Shown: positions 28,361 to 41,498, counted from the first letter of the stretch. The stretch is DNA of 64,000 nt from Dillenia suffruticosa (GCA_033439265.1 JAVTVX010000002.1:8654174-8718173), one strand, 5' to 3'. A program made the numbers and translations. The notes: a model not told the origin generated them from the letters alone.

Positions 28361-31300
28361 CACTGATTTGTAGCCTTGCGGAGTCCCGGTATAAGGGGAG
28401 GTTCTGCCCATGTATCGAGACAACGCGACGGTTGTTGCGTGGTCGATCTGAGGATCGTGACGTGACAATACAAATCTAAGAAGGACCTTTTATGCAATTT
28501 AGAAAAAGGGGTTGGAGACAATTAATGACCATGGGAAGTGTGCAATGAGATGGAAGGTTAGGATTTGTTTGAAAAGTCAAGGAATCAATGTGAACCATTT
28601 GATTAGGTTGTTGGGAGACAAACATTTAATGAAGCTTGACTTGTGGAGATATGTAATTAATGAAGTTTGAATTGTTAGTGAGAGAGAATGACCTTGTAGA
28701 GTGATCCAATGGTCAAAAATTTGATCTTGATAATATGAAGGGGCTAGAAGTTGATGGGGAAATTTAACAAAGCCAAGATCATTTAGCTTCTCCATTCCTC
28801 CAAAACGTATGATGTTCAATGGCCAAATAACCAAACACCAAACTTCTTCTTCCTTCTTCCTCTCATGGCCGTGAGCTTCACCAAGAGATGAAGCTTGATC
28901 TCTTCAACTTTATTTTCTGAACTTTTTAGTTAGAAATAATCCACTCACCACCTATTACAACATATCCAAAATTTAAGAAAAAAGGATAAGGATTGCTCGG
29001 TGAAATCCAAAGAGGGAGCCGAGAGTTGAAGACCAAATTTCTATGGTTTCTTCAAGTTTCAACTCTCTATCTTCATGTATGAGACCCTCCATACTCCATA
29101 GCATAACATATCTTAAATTGGGGTCAAAATGAGGAGGTTTGCTTAGGGAACTAGGGTTGGCTGAAATTTGAAGTCAAGGAAGAAACCAGAAATTCTGGAA
29201 TCTGGACATTCCGAACTGGTTGTAGTGTTTTAGCTATTGCATTCTCTGCACAAAGGAAAACTGAACTAGGTTAATTTCAGGTGAAACTAGACTCACAGAG
29301 CTTTAAAATGAGATATGATTCGTTGCATTCCGATGAGAATTGGATTTATTATGATTTTTCAAAATTAAGTGTTCTGCACAGAAAATATTTGTTCTGTTTT
29401 GCTTTAGCTTTGTTTCTGTCCGTGATGTAGCCTCTATTTTGAGGTGTCTTATGGTCTGAATTAGCAAATGCTCCAGTTATGTAATATGTAGATCTAGGTC
29501 TTATCGTTCCAATGAGATAAGAATTACCTTAATCTGATTCCTGTGTCAAAAGTTATGGCAATTTTACTAAAACTCGACAGAAGGTTGTTATGTTTCGAAC
29601 ACTAAGAACAGTGTATAAAAACGACCCTCTTCCATTCCTAGTATAGGCAGGTGCAAAGAATAAAAGTTGTATATATTCTTTTTAGCTACAAAATGTTAAA
29701 AGTTTAGCCAATTCACACAAGGGAATCAAATGTTATGCCCATTTTACTAAAGAGATGTCGATAGAAATTTTGTATTCCAACTGAAACCTTCCTGTTCTGA
29801 TCATGATCTAATTCAACCCCCTCCTAGGCACAATTGAGAGAAACTTAGAACATGAAAGTGATAGGCCTATGTCTTGGGTATAATATGTTAAAATTTAATT
29901 ACGTTTGGATAGGTATAGTGAAAGGTATAGCTTTTGCACTAAAATGGGACAGAATATGTATTTAGAATGCAACTGAAAAAAAATGAGGATTTCTGGGAAT
30001 TTTGTGATGTGATTTTGAGGACATGTATAGCATGAAAGTTGTAGGTCGTGAAGTTACCTACAACATATCAAAAGTTTGCCTGATTTGGACTTATATATAA
30101 AAAGTTATGCAAATGTTCGTAGGACTGCACAAAATGGCACCAAGTGGAGAACTATGAGTGAATTTGTAAGGTGACTTTTGCCCAAGCCATTAAAGAGAGC
30201 TAGATACATCATAATTGTGGTTCATTTGGGAGTGCTATACTCTCCCTATTACTGTGAGTGGGACACAAATCTCATACATAAAAAGTGAAACTTGATTTTT
30301 GTCGTGTTTTTAACAAAACGTGCTTTTGATATGTATGACTCGTCATGTGCTACTAGATTTCGAATTTATTTTGTGACTATTGGAGTGTCGTGAACTCATG
30401 TTTTCTATGAATATGCATCCATAAATTTGATTCAATTGAAATGGTGTCATATTTTATGATTTTTACATGTTAAATTTCATATGACCCAATATGGCACATT
30501 TATTGAATATTATGGTTTCTATATCACTGTCGTGTAGCTGTGGGATGACTGTTATGATATGATTGAGTCCCGAGAGGACAACCGTAGCTACGGGGTACGT
30601 TTGTTATGGTGCCAAGTATGTGTCTGGGTAGACTTCGCATGGAGGTACCCGCAAACGTCCGGTATTTGGGTATAGGCGCGGCCGGTTGAATCCGCAAGGG
30701 GGAGAACATGTGTGACACCACTGTCTAGCACTGGGCGGGGTCCTATACTTGGTCCGATCTATGTATGAGCTAGCCTCGGTGAAGCTCATGACCAACGTCG
30801 AGGTAGAGAGCGACTTTTGAACATTTATACATAATAAACCCTCGATGCCCCTGTCATTGGTCATGGTTGACCTTTGCCAGGATCATATTTGGTTGGCTTT
30901 AAAAATACTTGATTTTGAATGGATGCATATATATATGGTACCGTGTGATGGACTAGATGATTTCATTTTTCTGATCATACCATGTTTTATTTCCACATGT
31001 GAATTATTGTTTACGAATAATCATGTTTGATATTTCAATGGTTCACACACACTATTTATACTTGATATTGATCCCCTCACTCATTGAGTATTTCTCTTGA
31101 CACTCAATCCTCTTCTTTCCTTTCTCAGATAGGGTTATTGTGATAGACGTCATTGTCGCATAATTGTGAAATTACGTATTCACTACGGTGAAATCTAAAT
31201 TTCATTTGAAATATGATATCCGTGTTGTATATCGACCTTGTGAGATCTTGATATTGAGGTCCGTTGATGGACATGTACATTTTATGGGACGACTGTATAA

Positions 31301-31736
31301 ATTATTGACATTTATTTTTGAAACTCTCATATTGGGTCATTTCACCTACATTGAGGCATTTGAAAGCATTTAACTTCTTAACTTGGGAATTTGTAGTACT
31401 CATGCATAAAATTTTAGGCCCGTTTGGTTTGGTGGCTGCTCATGCACTAGTCGGGCATGACAGTAGAGATCTGTGGCTAGAACTACTAATATTCATGATA
31501 GCTTTGCGTTGTCTTAGTTGTTATGTTGTGGATTAATTGGTATTATACGAATGTGGTTGATTTGTTATGAGGCCGGGTTGGCCTGTTTATTCAGGTGGCA
31601 GGATGATCATTCATATAGGTTGATTTGTATATGGGGGACCTTTGAAATATGGGGAGGTTCTGTCTGATATTCTAGAAAACCGAGTCGGCATCCAGGACAA
31701 CGGGTGGCTGCTCATGACCCCGGTTCGGGACGTGAC

Positions 31737-31741
31737 CAACA
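31737..31741. repeat. Target-site duplication CAACA (right, solo LTR S)
   Basis: It matches 27534-27538. The LTR end lacks the last A of the usual GTGACA, so the boundary is set by the duplication. Confidence 0.85.
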
Positions 31742-33049
31742 TGATTCCGAAAATTTGACAAGTGCTACTTGTACTTTTTCTATCCACTTTGCATCCGGCA
31801 AAGTCAGCATCACAGAACCCATACAGTTAAAAGCTTGAGTTTCTGTCATACAAAAGTTCTAAATGAGTAGCTTCTTTTAAATATCTGAAGATTATTTTGA
31901 CTGCAACCAAGGGGAATTCTTTAGGATCTGATTGAAATCTATCACAGAGACATACAGTGAATTGTATTTCAGGCCTTGAAGCAGTAAGGTAAAGCAAAGA
32001 CTCAATCATGCTTCTATAAAGTTTTTGACAAATTGATTTACCATTTTCGTATTTGTCTAGTTTAATATTTGTGCTCATTGGAGTTGCGTTTCCCTTGCAG
32101 TCACTGAACCCAAATCTTTTAATTAAATCATTTGCATATTTTGATTAATTTATAAAAATTCCATCTTCTGATGTTTGATTTGTAATCCAAGGAAGTAGTT
32201 TAACTATCCCATCATACTCATTTCAAATTCTCCCTGCATTTTGGCTATAAATTCCTCACACATTCTTGTGCTAGTTTCTCTAAATATTTTGTCATCTATA
32301 TATATCTGTATGATCAAGAAATTATCATATTTTTTTTTGATAAATAGACTGGTGTCTATCTTTCCTCGTTCAAAATCATTTTCTGTCAAAAAGTTGCTTA
32401 ATCTTTCATACCAAACTCTAGGAGTTTGCTTCAGACCATACAAGGCTTTGGTTAATTTGTACACATATTCAAGACACTTTGGATCTTCAATTCCAGGAGG
32501 TTGTTCAATATATATTGTCTCATTCAAATAACCAGAAATACACTTTTGACATCTATTTTGGTAAAGCTTAAAATTCATAAAACAGGAGAAGGCAAGCAGC
32601 ATTCTTATTACTTCTAATCTTGCTACTGGTATATAAGTTTCATCGTAATCAATTCCTTCTTCTTAATTATAATCTTTGGCCATTAATCTTGCTTTGTTTC
32701 TTGTGATTGTATTAAATTCATCAAGTTTATTTCTGAAAACCCCCTTGGTTCCAATCACTGATTGATCTGTAGGTCTAGAAATTAGATTCCATATCTTGTT
32801 TCTCTCAAACTGATTTAACTCATTTCGCATTGCCATTATCCAATTTTCATCTCCTAGGCCTTCATCCATATTTTTAGATTCATTTTGAGAGATAAAAGCC
32901 ATGTACTCACATTGGTTTGGGAGTGCAGATCTTGTTTTAACTCCTGAACTAATGTTCCAAATTATGTTTTCTGGATTTATATCTTTCTTAATTTGAGGGT
33001 ATTTGATCTCTTGCTCCAGCTGAGATTTATTTCTTTTCTTCTGCACCAT
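31742..33049 (-). pseudogene. Copia C reverse transcriptase and start of RNase H
   Basis: Minus-strand frames in order: NWIMAMRNELNQFERNKIW (32820s), TKGVFRNKLDEF and NKARLMAKDYN (up to 32663), YLNETIYIEQPPGIEDPK, LTKALYGLKQTPRVWYERL, then IIQIYIDDKIF (the catalytic YxDD box is kept as YIDD, near 32290). Next come YRSMIESLLYLTASRPEIQF (31980s) and CDADFAGCKVDRKSTSGT, the start of RNase H, up to 31742. There are frame breaks near 32602, 32204 and 32140, and a stop near 32664. Confidence 0.88.
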
Positions 33050-33990
33050 GAGTTCATTTGACTTTTCTTTCTAATTGTTTGCTTTATCAGATAGATTTAT
33101 TTCATGCAATCTCTCGGACACTTTTTCATCATCTAACTTTTTTCGATTGAAATTATTTTCTTCTTCAAACTTTACATGAATTAACTCCTCTACTGTCATA
33201 GTTCTTTTGTTGTAAACTCTATAAGTTTTGCTTGCCAATGAATAGCCTAAGAAAATACCTTCATCACTTTTATCATCAAATTTTCCTAATACTTCTATTC
33301 CATTGTTTAAGATAAAATATTTGCATCCAAATAGTTTAAAGTATGCTATATTTGGTTTTCTTCTTTTATAAAGTTCGTAGGGAGTTTTGTTTAGAATTGT
33401 CCTTACTTGTGCTCTATTGAAGATATAGTACGCAGTGTTTACAACCTCTACCCAAAAGAACTTAGGTAAGTTATTTTCGCAAAACATTGTCATAGCCATT
33501 CTTGAAGTATTCTATTTTTCCTTTCTACCACCCCATTTTGTTGATGTGTTTAAGGAGTTGAGAAATTATGGTCAATACCATAATGATTGCAGAAATCTTC
33601 CAAGGTTTTATTTTTAAATTCCTTACCATGATCACTTCTATTATCTTAATAAACATTCTCTTCTCATTTTAAACTTTCTTGCACAATTTGATAAATGCCT
33701 CACTGGCTTTTTCTTTTTTGGCAAGAAATAAAATCCATATGAACCTAGAGTAATCATCAATGATTACGAATTCATAATGTTTTCTATCTAAATTTTGAGT
33801 TCTAGTTGTCCCCAAACAAGTCAATGTGTAGAAGTTCTAATGGATTTGCAGTTGATACATAATTTTTAGACTTTAAGAAAGTTTTGGTTTGTTTTCCTTT
33901 TATATATGCATTACACAATTTGTTCTTTTCAAATTTTAGTTTTGGAAGACCCTTTATGATATCTTTCCTAACTAATTTAGAAATTATATC
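33050..33990 (-). pseudogene. Copia C integrase
   Basis: The minus strand reads PLELLHIDLFG (33800s; first catalytic Asp). The second Asp region is damaged near 33620-33650. MAMTMFCENNLPKFFWVEVV begins the 142-aa frame at 33499, which includes FKLFGCKYFILN and FLGYSLASKTYRVYN, the Copia integrase C-terminal region. Upstream at 33802-33993 are LPKLKFEKNKLCNAYIKGKQ-like zinc-binding residues. Stops lie around 33500-33790. Confidence 0.85.
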
Positions 33991-34427
33991 CATACTTGTA
34001 TGTTCTAATCTTTTGTGTCATAGGCATGATGAATTCTTATTTACAGCAACTAAACATGATTTATTTGAGGTTTCTAAGTGTTTTAAATCAATTGTATATA
34101 TGTTTTCTCTTCTGTGATCAATAAATTTTATAGAATCAGAGGATTTGTCAATGATAAAATATGTATCAGACTCAAATAATACAGAATAACCTTTGTCACA
34201 CAATTAGCTAACACTCAATAAGTTAAATTTCAGTCTAAAAACAAGAAACATATTGTGAATTTGAGAGTTAGAGGACTTACCTCCTTTGTTGTCTTTTCCA
34301 ATGATTTTTCCTTTTGAATTGTCACCAAATGCAACCTATACTCCTTTTTTGCTTTCAAGATAAGGGAATTTTGAGACATCTCCAGTCATGTGCCTTGAGC
34401 ATCCATTGTCTATGCACCAGTCATGGA
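33991..34427 (-). pseudogene. Copia C protease and GAG-pre-integrase remnant
   Basis: The minus strand reads WCIDNGCSRHMTGD at about 34375-34425. This is the Copia protease active site with DSG changed to DNG, so the catalytic Asp is kept and the neighbouring Ser is lost. GAG-pre-integrase residues follow (61-aa frame at 34018-34203). Sequence homologous to Copia ends at 34427, where an LTR of another element begins. Confidence 0.78.
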
Positions 34428-36649
34428 ACGTTAGCTTTGATGCCTCACCATGCTTGGACCCCACATTCCACTTACATAGAGAGGTAAGGATGGAGAAAGA
34501 ACTCAAAAGCTTAACTTTCTTCTTCCAAAATATTCATTTTCGGATTCCATCTTCCTCCTCCAAAAACTCACCCCAACCTCCATTAAAACTACCCTTTAAA
34601 CTTAGAATAACACACCTCCATCCATATATATGTTAACCCTGGCCTTTGCGAAGTGAAAGCAATTGTAGAACACCTATAGAACAAGCAAGAAATTCAAAGA
34701 AAGTTTGGAGAGAAAAGGAAGGAAAATTCAAGGGAAGAATTGCTAGTTTGAGGCAAATATCTTGTATGTGTTTGTTAAATTGATACCTAATAATCCTATA
34801 GAATATATTTTGATATAATTGTGTTGCTGGAATTTGGAGGAAATGAACTAGGGAAAAGAGAATCCCGTCCTTGAATGAAACCCTAGAGAATTTGGTATGC
34901 TGGATAGCCTTACTATGCCCTATTTTTTGTTCAATATCTTTATCTGCACAACCACAAATTGAGTAGGGTTTTCTCCTGATGAAACTAGACCTCTGTAGCT
35001 TTAAAATGACATATGATGCAAAGAGTTTTGAGAAAAATTGGATTTTTGGTAAATTTTCGAAATAGCATGTTCTCTATAGAAAAACTGTTTTATTCATAGC
35101 ATGATCATGCTCTGTTCTTTATTAAATATCTTTCTCTACATAACTGAAGATGGAATGAGGTTTCTTTGTAAAAAACTAGACTTCCATAGCTTTGAAATGA
35201 CATATAATTTGAAGAGTTTCATTGAGAAATGAATTTTTAGTAAATTTTAAAATGTTATATTTTCTGCATAAAACCCTGTTTCAGTCTATTTCTGTGTTGA
35301 ACTTTGCCTCGATTGTTAGCTATCTTCTAGGCTGAATTAGGCTAACCTCTGAACATAAATATTGTAGCCCTATGTCTTATTTTTAAATGACTATTAGAAT
35401 CATCTCAATCCAATATTTGCAGAAGAAGTTATGATATTTTTCTACGACTGCGCAAGTTATATTGTGAAATTTGAGTTTAACATTGTTTGATATGGCATTT
35501 TTTGTACAATTGATGCTGAATCTCGCTACGAATTCTATGTGATCCTTGTGATGAATTGAAATCTTGGTAATTATCACTCATGTGAGTATGAAGTAATATG
35601 AAGAGAAAGTGATAATACGATGGTTACTCTGAAAGTTTTGCGAAACTTACGGTGAACCTTATGGAGTACGGTTGGTATATGGAGTTCTGAAAGTTTTACG
35701 AAACCTGTGAGTGAAGTCGAGAAATTATGGATATATCTCTTCTCCTTACAAGGATAGAATTAGAAGCAGGTGAAGTGTTTGAGGTGTTTAACCTAAAAAG
35801 ACCTAGATTTCATTTAGGAATACCGAAATTTTTGGCTTGCTCCTTAGACACTCATATACTAGCATGGTTCGACACTCCATTCATTTCTTTAAATGTCAAA
35901 TTAAATTGGAACAATAAAAATGGAAAAAGGATAATGGTTTTAAGTGTGGCAATTGAGATTGTCATTTTGAACTAATGTGCATCTTTAGTATATTTTACTA
36001 TGATTCTGATTCTTACATTGTAATATTAATATTCTTGTGCCCGCTTTCTTGCGCTGTTTGCTATTAGTTCCCCATGTACTTGCTTAGTTTACGCTGACTC
36101 CGATATCCTCATTTTCAGATGATCGGAAAAAGAGAGGAAAATGCAAGGTAGAGATCTTTGAGTCAAGAAATTTCATTCCCTACTCTTTTTAGACCTATTG
36201 TATTATTAAGGCATGTAGCTTTTGTGTTTCCTTTGGATTTGTATGGATACTTGTTATATGTAAATGAGTAGTTAGAGGTCAAGAAGAGCATTATATATAT
36301 AGTTTTGGTCTATATTGAAACTATATTCTGTAGTGTGTTATTAGATGGCGGGAGAGTCATTAATACTGTTTGTTTGATATTTCAAGTGAATTAAATGTGT
36401 TATCAGGTTTTATGTTAACCCCAGGTAGCTAAATAGTCACTAAATATGAGAGATTTTGCCCTTATTTTATTTGAAAAGAACAAGCGATTTATTTTCTTTT
36501 AATATAAATCTCCTTTCGTGTTATCACATACGGGAAGTGTGACTGTCCCGAGTTCAGACGTCGCATTTTAATTGGATTTGTTGTTTCCGTATTTACATGT
36601 TTATCTCTTTTTGCTAGGGGGTGCGACCCCTGGATAGCAGGTTGTCACA
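34428..36649 (+). repeat. Element G 5' LTR, missing about 380 bp at its 5' end
   Basis: It ends GATAGCAGGTTGTCACA next to the primer site. Its first bases match position about +380 of the related LTR that starts at 47380 (TTAGCTTTGATGCCTC versus TTAGCTTTGACACCTC). It contains the upstream shared module at 34960-35450. ORFs in it are incidental. Confidence 0.85.
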
Positions 36650-36651
36650 GT

Positions 36652-36664
36652 TGGTATCAGAGCC
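36652..36664 (+). other. Element G primer-binding site
   Basis: TGGTATCAGAGCC lies 2 bp after the LTR end. It is complementary to the 3' end of plant initiator tRNA-Met. Confidence 0.95.
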
Positions 36665-36788
36665 CAAGGTTTTGGATAATCTGCACCTAAGATTTGTGAC
36701 TATAGGTATAAGTTATTAGGTAAAGGGTGGTTTATATCATGAGTGATGTTGTTTGTCATTTTTATACATCAGGTCACTAGAATACGAA

Positions 36789-38095
36789 ATGGTTAAAACA
36801 AGGAGACAGAATAAAGTATCTCTTGAGGGAGAGCATAGGGATGAGGAGCAGAGGTAGGAGTTCAATCTCAGGTGCCAAGCGACCAGAGGCCAGAAGGGGC
36901 AGGTTTATGGCAAGCTTTAGCCATCCTAATAGCTATGGTAGGCACTATGTCTGGAGACATTCGCAGACTGACAGAGAGACAGACTCAACTTGCAATAGGG
37001 AGTGAGACTGTAGATATCTCTCTAGCTACTCATACCTTGCTTACCTCGTTAGTTATGTCAGTTTCAGCAACTCCAATGGTATCCGTTGGTTCTGAGTCAG
37101 ATCAGCTTAAATCATGTTGAGATCAGAGAGCCCCTAACTATGGAGAGAGACGTGAAGACAGGGGGAATGCATACATGCCACGAGATGATCATCGATTTTA
37201 GAAACTGATGACTGAGCTCAGCAAGATGGAACCGATGATATTTTCGGGGAGTAATGATCTTCAAGTTGCAAAGACTTGGGTTGCAAAGATGTTGAGACTC
37301 TTTTCTGAGTTTATGGTAGTAGAAGAATATAACGTTAGATTGGCCACCCATTATCTGAAAGAAGTTGTATATGACTGGTGGAGTTCGGAGTTGAGACTCC
37401 AATATGGTAATGACCTTCAGTATGTCACTTGGGGTATGTCACTCGGATGTTCCATGAGAGATAGTACCTATATTTATTAAAGATTAGAATATGTCTAAAT
37501 TTTTGAATTTGAGACAGGGTAGTCAGACTATTTATCAATATGAAGACCAATTTGCTAGAATGTCGGTGTATGGTCCAGAAATAGTTGATACAGAGGAAAA
37601 AGGAGCAAAGATATTTACAAAAGGATTAAGATCCTTTTTCCAGAGGTACCTAGTAGCTCAGCCTTTTACAACTTACCAGGATTTAGTGAACAATGCTAAG
37701 GTTTTGGAGTTAGTTACTGAGGATAAACATGAAAGGTTATAGGAGAAGAAGCCAGAGGAAGTCCAAGCTTCAAGTTTGAAAAAGAAAAAGGAGAAGAAAA
37801 GGCAGTTTAAGCAAGGTGAAAGCTCCCGCAAGAGGCTATCATATCTAATTTATGGAAATCTTCATGCAGGGCCATGTAAGGGAGGAACAAGACTTTGCTT
37901 TACATATTTTCAGCCGGGTCATTGTGTTTCTTGTTGTCCTCTTAGGCCCAGGTAGTCATTAGCTACTCCTTTACAACATGTTCCACCACCCAGACCTTTA
38001 TCGGCTCAGTGTGCAGTAGCCCCTCAAGTTCCATTGAGGTCGGGAACACCTAGACTAGCTTTACTACCACAGCTATAGAAGAGATGACCTCAGGG
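36789..38095 (+). pseudogene. Element G gag
   Basis: It starts MVKTRRQNK at 36789, typical of chromovirus Gag, and loses frame within 60 codons. The capsid region appears at 37208-37740: MEPMIFSGSNDLQVAKTW, ATHYLKEVVYDWW, LRQGSQTIYQYEDQFARM and FTKGLRSFFQRYL. A Lys-rich linker follows (37740-37830), then a degraded zinc knuckle (CFTYFQPGHCVSCCP near 37900, with the usual CxxCGxxGHxxxxC altered). Stops occur near 37480, 37740, 37955 and 38075. Confidence 0.88.
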
Positions 38096-38640
38096 TATGC
38101 CACCAGGCCTAGGAGGTCAGGCTAGAGTTCATGCAGTCACTGTACAAGAGGCTCGTGCTTCACCTGATGTGATTATAGGTAGAATGAACTTATTTTCATG
38201 TGATGTTAGTTTTTTGATTGATTCGGGTACCACGCATTCATTCATTTTATTTGCATTTATTATGCACTTGCCTTGTGAGTCTGAATCTCTACAGCGGTGG
38301 TTATGGATTGCTACCCCTCTGGGAGATGGGGTTTTTATTACTGAGATTTATAGGGGTTGCGTTGTGAGTTTCTAGGGAAATGATTTTAGCATTGATTTAC
38401 TACCATTAGAGTTGTTAGATTTGTATGTAATTCTGGGTATGGATCGGTTATCAGCTAATTATACACGGGTTGATTATTATCAGAAGATGTATGCTTTTCA
38501 CCACTAGGACAATTACAAATTTTCTTTGTCGGTGATAGATTTATTAGAGTTCTAGTTGTGTCTTTCATTAGAGCAACTAGGATGCTATCCAAGGGTTGTT
38601 AAGGGTATTTAGCTTATATCATTGAAGACAAAAAAAAGTA
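38096..38640 (+). pseudogene. Element G aspartic protease
   Basis: The frame has VSFLIDSGTTHSFI with an intact DSG active site (38205-38245), then VILGMDRLSANY, the second protease core segment, near 38430. One stop at about 38373 and another near 38507 interrupt it. It would cleave Gag-Pol. Confidence 0.87.
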
Positions 38641-39510
38641 AATACAATTGGTTGATATACTAGTGGTTCGGGATTTTCCAGATGTGTTTCTAGATGATTT
38701 ACCCGGATTGCCACCAGTTAGGGAGATAGAATTCCCTATTGATGTGGTGTCAGATATTATTCATATTTCTATGGCTCTATATAGAATGGCACTAGCTGAG
38801 TTGAAGGAGTTGAAAACTCAGTTACAAGAACTGGTGAACAAGGGGTTTGTTCGTCCGTCCTTGGGTTGCACAAGTTTTATTTGTAAAGAAGAATGGTGGT
38901 TTCTTGAGATTATGCATTGATTACCGTAAATTGAATCAAATGACCATTAAGAATAGATACCCCTTACCTAGAATTGATGATTTGTTTGATCACTTGAGAG
39001 ATACCACAGTCTTTCTAAATTGGATCTTAGATCCCACTATAATCAGATTAGGGTTAGAGAGGAAGATATACCTAAGATGGCATTTCATACTCGCTATGGT
39101 CACTCTGTGCTCTTGGTTATGCCGTTTGGGTTAACTAATGCCCCAGCAGTCTTCATGGACTTGATGAACTGTGTTTTCAGACCCTATCTAGATGATTTTA
39201 TTGTGGTATTTATCGATGATATTTTGGTATATTCTAAAGATAGAGCCCAGCATGAACAACATCTTCGCATCACCTTACTAACCTTGAGGGCTGAGAAATT
39301 GAATGCCAAATTAAATAAATGTGAATTTTGGCTCAGTGAAGTAACTTTCTTGGGTCAAATTGTCTCTGATAAAGGGTTTTCTATAGACCCAAAGAAAATG
39401 GAAGCTATTGTTTACTGGTCCTCACCTACTACGGTTACGGAGGTTCATAGTTTTTTGGGTTTGGCAGGTTCTTACCGTAGATTCGTTAAGCATTTTTCTT
39501 CTTAGTTGCT
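38641..39510 (+). pseudogene. Element G reverse transcriptase
   Basis: In order: [53 protein letters not shown] (after a frame shift near 38850), [12 protein letters not shown] (motif A), [32 protein letters not shown] (catalytic FIDD box, near 39190-39235) and [12 protein letters not shown]. Shifts near 38850 and 39010 and a stop near 39504 break it. The catalytic Asp residues are still encoded. Confidence 0.92.
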
Positions 39511-40190
39511 CCACTTACGAGATTGACTCGTAAAAATGTACTCTTCAGACTCTAAAAAATAGGCTTGTATTGGCTCCAGTACTAACATTACTGGTTTGTA
39601 CCGATGCACAGACGGAATGTGATAACCTATGCTTCTAGACAGTGGAAACCTCATGAAGTGAATTATCCCACCCATGATTTGGAGCATGCAGCTATTGTGA
39701 TTGCTTTGAAAATTTGGAGACACTACCTCCATGGTGAGCACTACGAGATATTCACCGATCATCAGAGTCTCAAATACTTATTTACCTAGAAAAAGTTGAA
39801 TCTAAGACAACGCAGATGGCTAGAATTATTGAAAGATTATGATGTTACTATTCAGTATCAACCCGACAAAGCAAATATTATAGCATTGCCCTCAACCGCA
39901 AATCTATTATTCCAGTAGCAACTCTACGAGTAAGAGAACATCAAATGATAGCTGAATTTGAGCAATTGAGGATTGATACTGAGGTAACTAGCCAAGGGTC
40001 TCTTTTGGCTCAGTTTATGTTCCGAACAAATCTATCTGATCACATTAGGGTGGCTCAGCAAACTGATGAAGCAACAATTAAGCTCAGGGAAGATGTTCTT
40101 AAAGGGGAGAAGCTGGGTTCAATATATCCAATGAAATAGTCAGATTTCAGGACAAGTCAGTAGTTCCAGAAGTTTAGGGATTGCAAAAAT
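39511..40190 (+). pseudogene. Element G RNase H and connection region
   Basis: It contains [40 protein letters not shown] and [16 protein letters not shown]. The first catalytic Asp region near 39550-39600 is shortened compared with element H (49390-49460), so part of the first strand is deleted. A stop lies at 39787. The tail (SLLAQFMFRTNLSDHIRVAQ) leads to integrase. Confidence 0.85.
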
Positions 40191-41036
40191 TGATTTTGTA
40201 GGAAGCACATAGTTCAGCCTTTTCTATTCACCAAGGATCCACCAAGATGTATAGGGATTTATGTCAATCCTATTGGTGGTCCAGTATGAAGAGAGACATT
40301 GCAGAATTTGTTCGCAGATGCTTGACATGTCAACAAGTAAAGGTTGAACACCAGAGACCTGGTGGATTATTGGAACTACTCTCTATCCCTAAATGGAAAT
40401 GGGAGCATATCATCATTGATTTTGTCTTAGGGTTGCCTAAAACTCTGAGGTAATTTGATGCTATATGGGTGATAGTAGAGCAGCTCACCAAGTTAGCTCA
40501 CTTTCTCCCTATTGCGGTGACCCCATTTCTTGGAGAAGTTAGCTAAACTCTATATTGATGAAATCGTGAGGTTACATGGTATACCGGTATCCATTATTTC
40601 TGACAAAGATCCGAGATTTGTTTCTCGATATTAGCAGAGCTTTCAGTCCAGGTTGGGAACTAAACTTAATTTCTCTACGGCATATCATTCTTAGATAGAT
40701 GGTCAATCAGAGAGAACTATACAGACTCTGGAGGATATATTGAGAGCTTGTATTTTAGAGCTTCGTGGTAGTTGGGCTGAACACTTAATGCTAACGGAAT
40801 TTGCTTATAACAATAGCTATCACTCTAGCATTGGTGCGGTACCATTTGAAGCATTATATGGTAGAAAGTGTAGGACTTCTCTATGTTGGGATGAAGTGGG
40901 TGAGAAGCAGCTACTTCAGTCCAAAACATGGTCTGCTTAGTTACAAGAAACCACAGAGAAAGTCTGAACCATTTGAGAAAAGCTTAGAACAGCTCAATCT
41001 CGCCAGAAGAGTTATGCAAATTAGAGATGCAGAGAT
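40191..41036 (+). pseudogene. Element G integrase
   Basis: Zinc-binding region: a HQGSTKMYRDLCQSYWW-like segment, then CLTCQQVK. Catalytic core: WKWEHIIIDFVLGLP (first Asp), ISDKDPRFVSRY (second Asp) and [15 protein letters not shown] (Glu), then [15 protein letters not shown]. Stops lie at about 40450, 40545, 40633 and 40694. Integrase places the cDNA; in chromoviruses the C-terminal chromodomain guides target choice. Confidence 0.9.
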
Positions 41037-41480
41037 TTGGAGTTTGAGGTAGGAAATAAAGTTTTTCTGAAAGTCTCTCCAATAAAAGGAGTGGTGAGGT
41101 TTGGGAGAGAAAAGAGAAAGTTCAGCCCCAGATTTGTTGGTCCTTTTGAAATTTTAGCGAGCGTTGGGTTATCTGCTTATGAGTTGGCTCTACCTCTAGC
41201 ATTGGAGGGAGTTCACCCGACCTTTCATGTTTCAATGCTAAGGAAGTATGTCCATGATCCTTCACAAGTGATTAGTTATAACCCTTTCCAAGTTACAGAA
41301 GATCCAACCTTTTTTGAGCTACTAACCCAGATTTTAGATTATAAAGAGCAGAACTTAAGGAACAAGATGATTAAGTTGTTAAAAGTTTTGTGGAGACACC
41401 ATACCTTCGAGAAGGCATCCTAGGAGCTAGAATCAGAAATGAGGAAGCGATATCCATATCTTTTTGAGTTTGAACTATGA
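41037..41480 (+). pseudogene. Element G integrase C-terminal domain with chromodomain
   Basis: The GPF/Y module is seen as FSPRFVGPFEILASVG (41127-41170), followed by HPTFHVSMLRKY. The chromodomain follows: ILDYKEQNLRNKMIKLLKVL, then WRHHTFEKAS, a stop where Trp is expected (TAG at 41421), then ELESEMRKRYPYLFEFEL. Chromodomains bind modified histone H3 and bias insertion to heterochromatin (family knowledge). Confidence 0.88.
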
Positions 41481-41498
41481 TCCGGAGCACCGGATCTT

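Larger units (their letters stand above)
27539..31736 (+). mobile_element. Solo LTR S, 4.2 kb, chromovirus (Tekay/Del-like) family
   Basis: It starts TGTAACATCGACATTTGG and ends GGTTCGGGACGTGAC, with the final A lost. It has the shared module at 30560-30900 and the upstream module at 29265-29600. No gag or pol is present, so it is a solo LTR. It carries a possible SINE or tRNA-like insertion at 28190-28347. ORFs on either strand are short and unlike any known protein. Confidence 0.88.
22583..34427 (-). mobile_element. Ty1/copia element C (SIRE/Maximus-like), 5' part missing, split by solo LTR S
   Basis: In element direction (right to left) it has a protease/GAG-pre-integrase remnant, integrase, RT, RNase H, a long 3' spacer with a third ORF, a polypurine tract and a 2.0-kb 3' LTR. 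The long LTR and the extra ORF between RNase H and LTR fit the SIRE/Maximus lineage. Gag and the 5' LTR are absent: at 34428 the sequence changes to a truncated LTR of element G. Solo LTR S (27539-31736) interrupts RNase H. The coding parts are full of stops. Confidence 0.85.

Noticed and set aside
36823-37120. Small overlapping plus-strand ORFs as separate host genes
   Set aside because: They are frame-shifted pieces of the gag N-terminal linker of element G, directly after its primer site.
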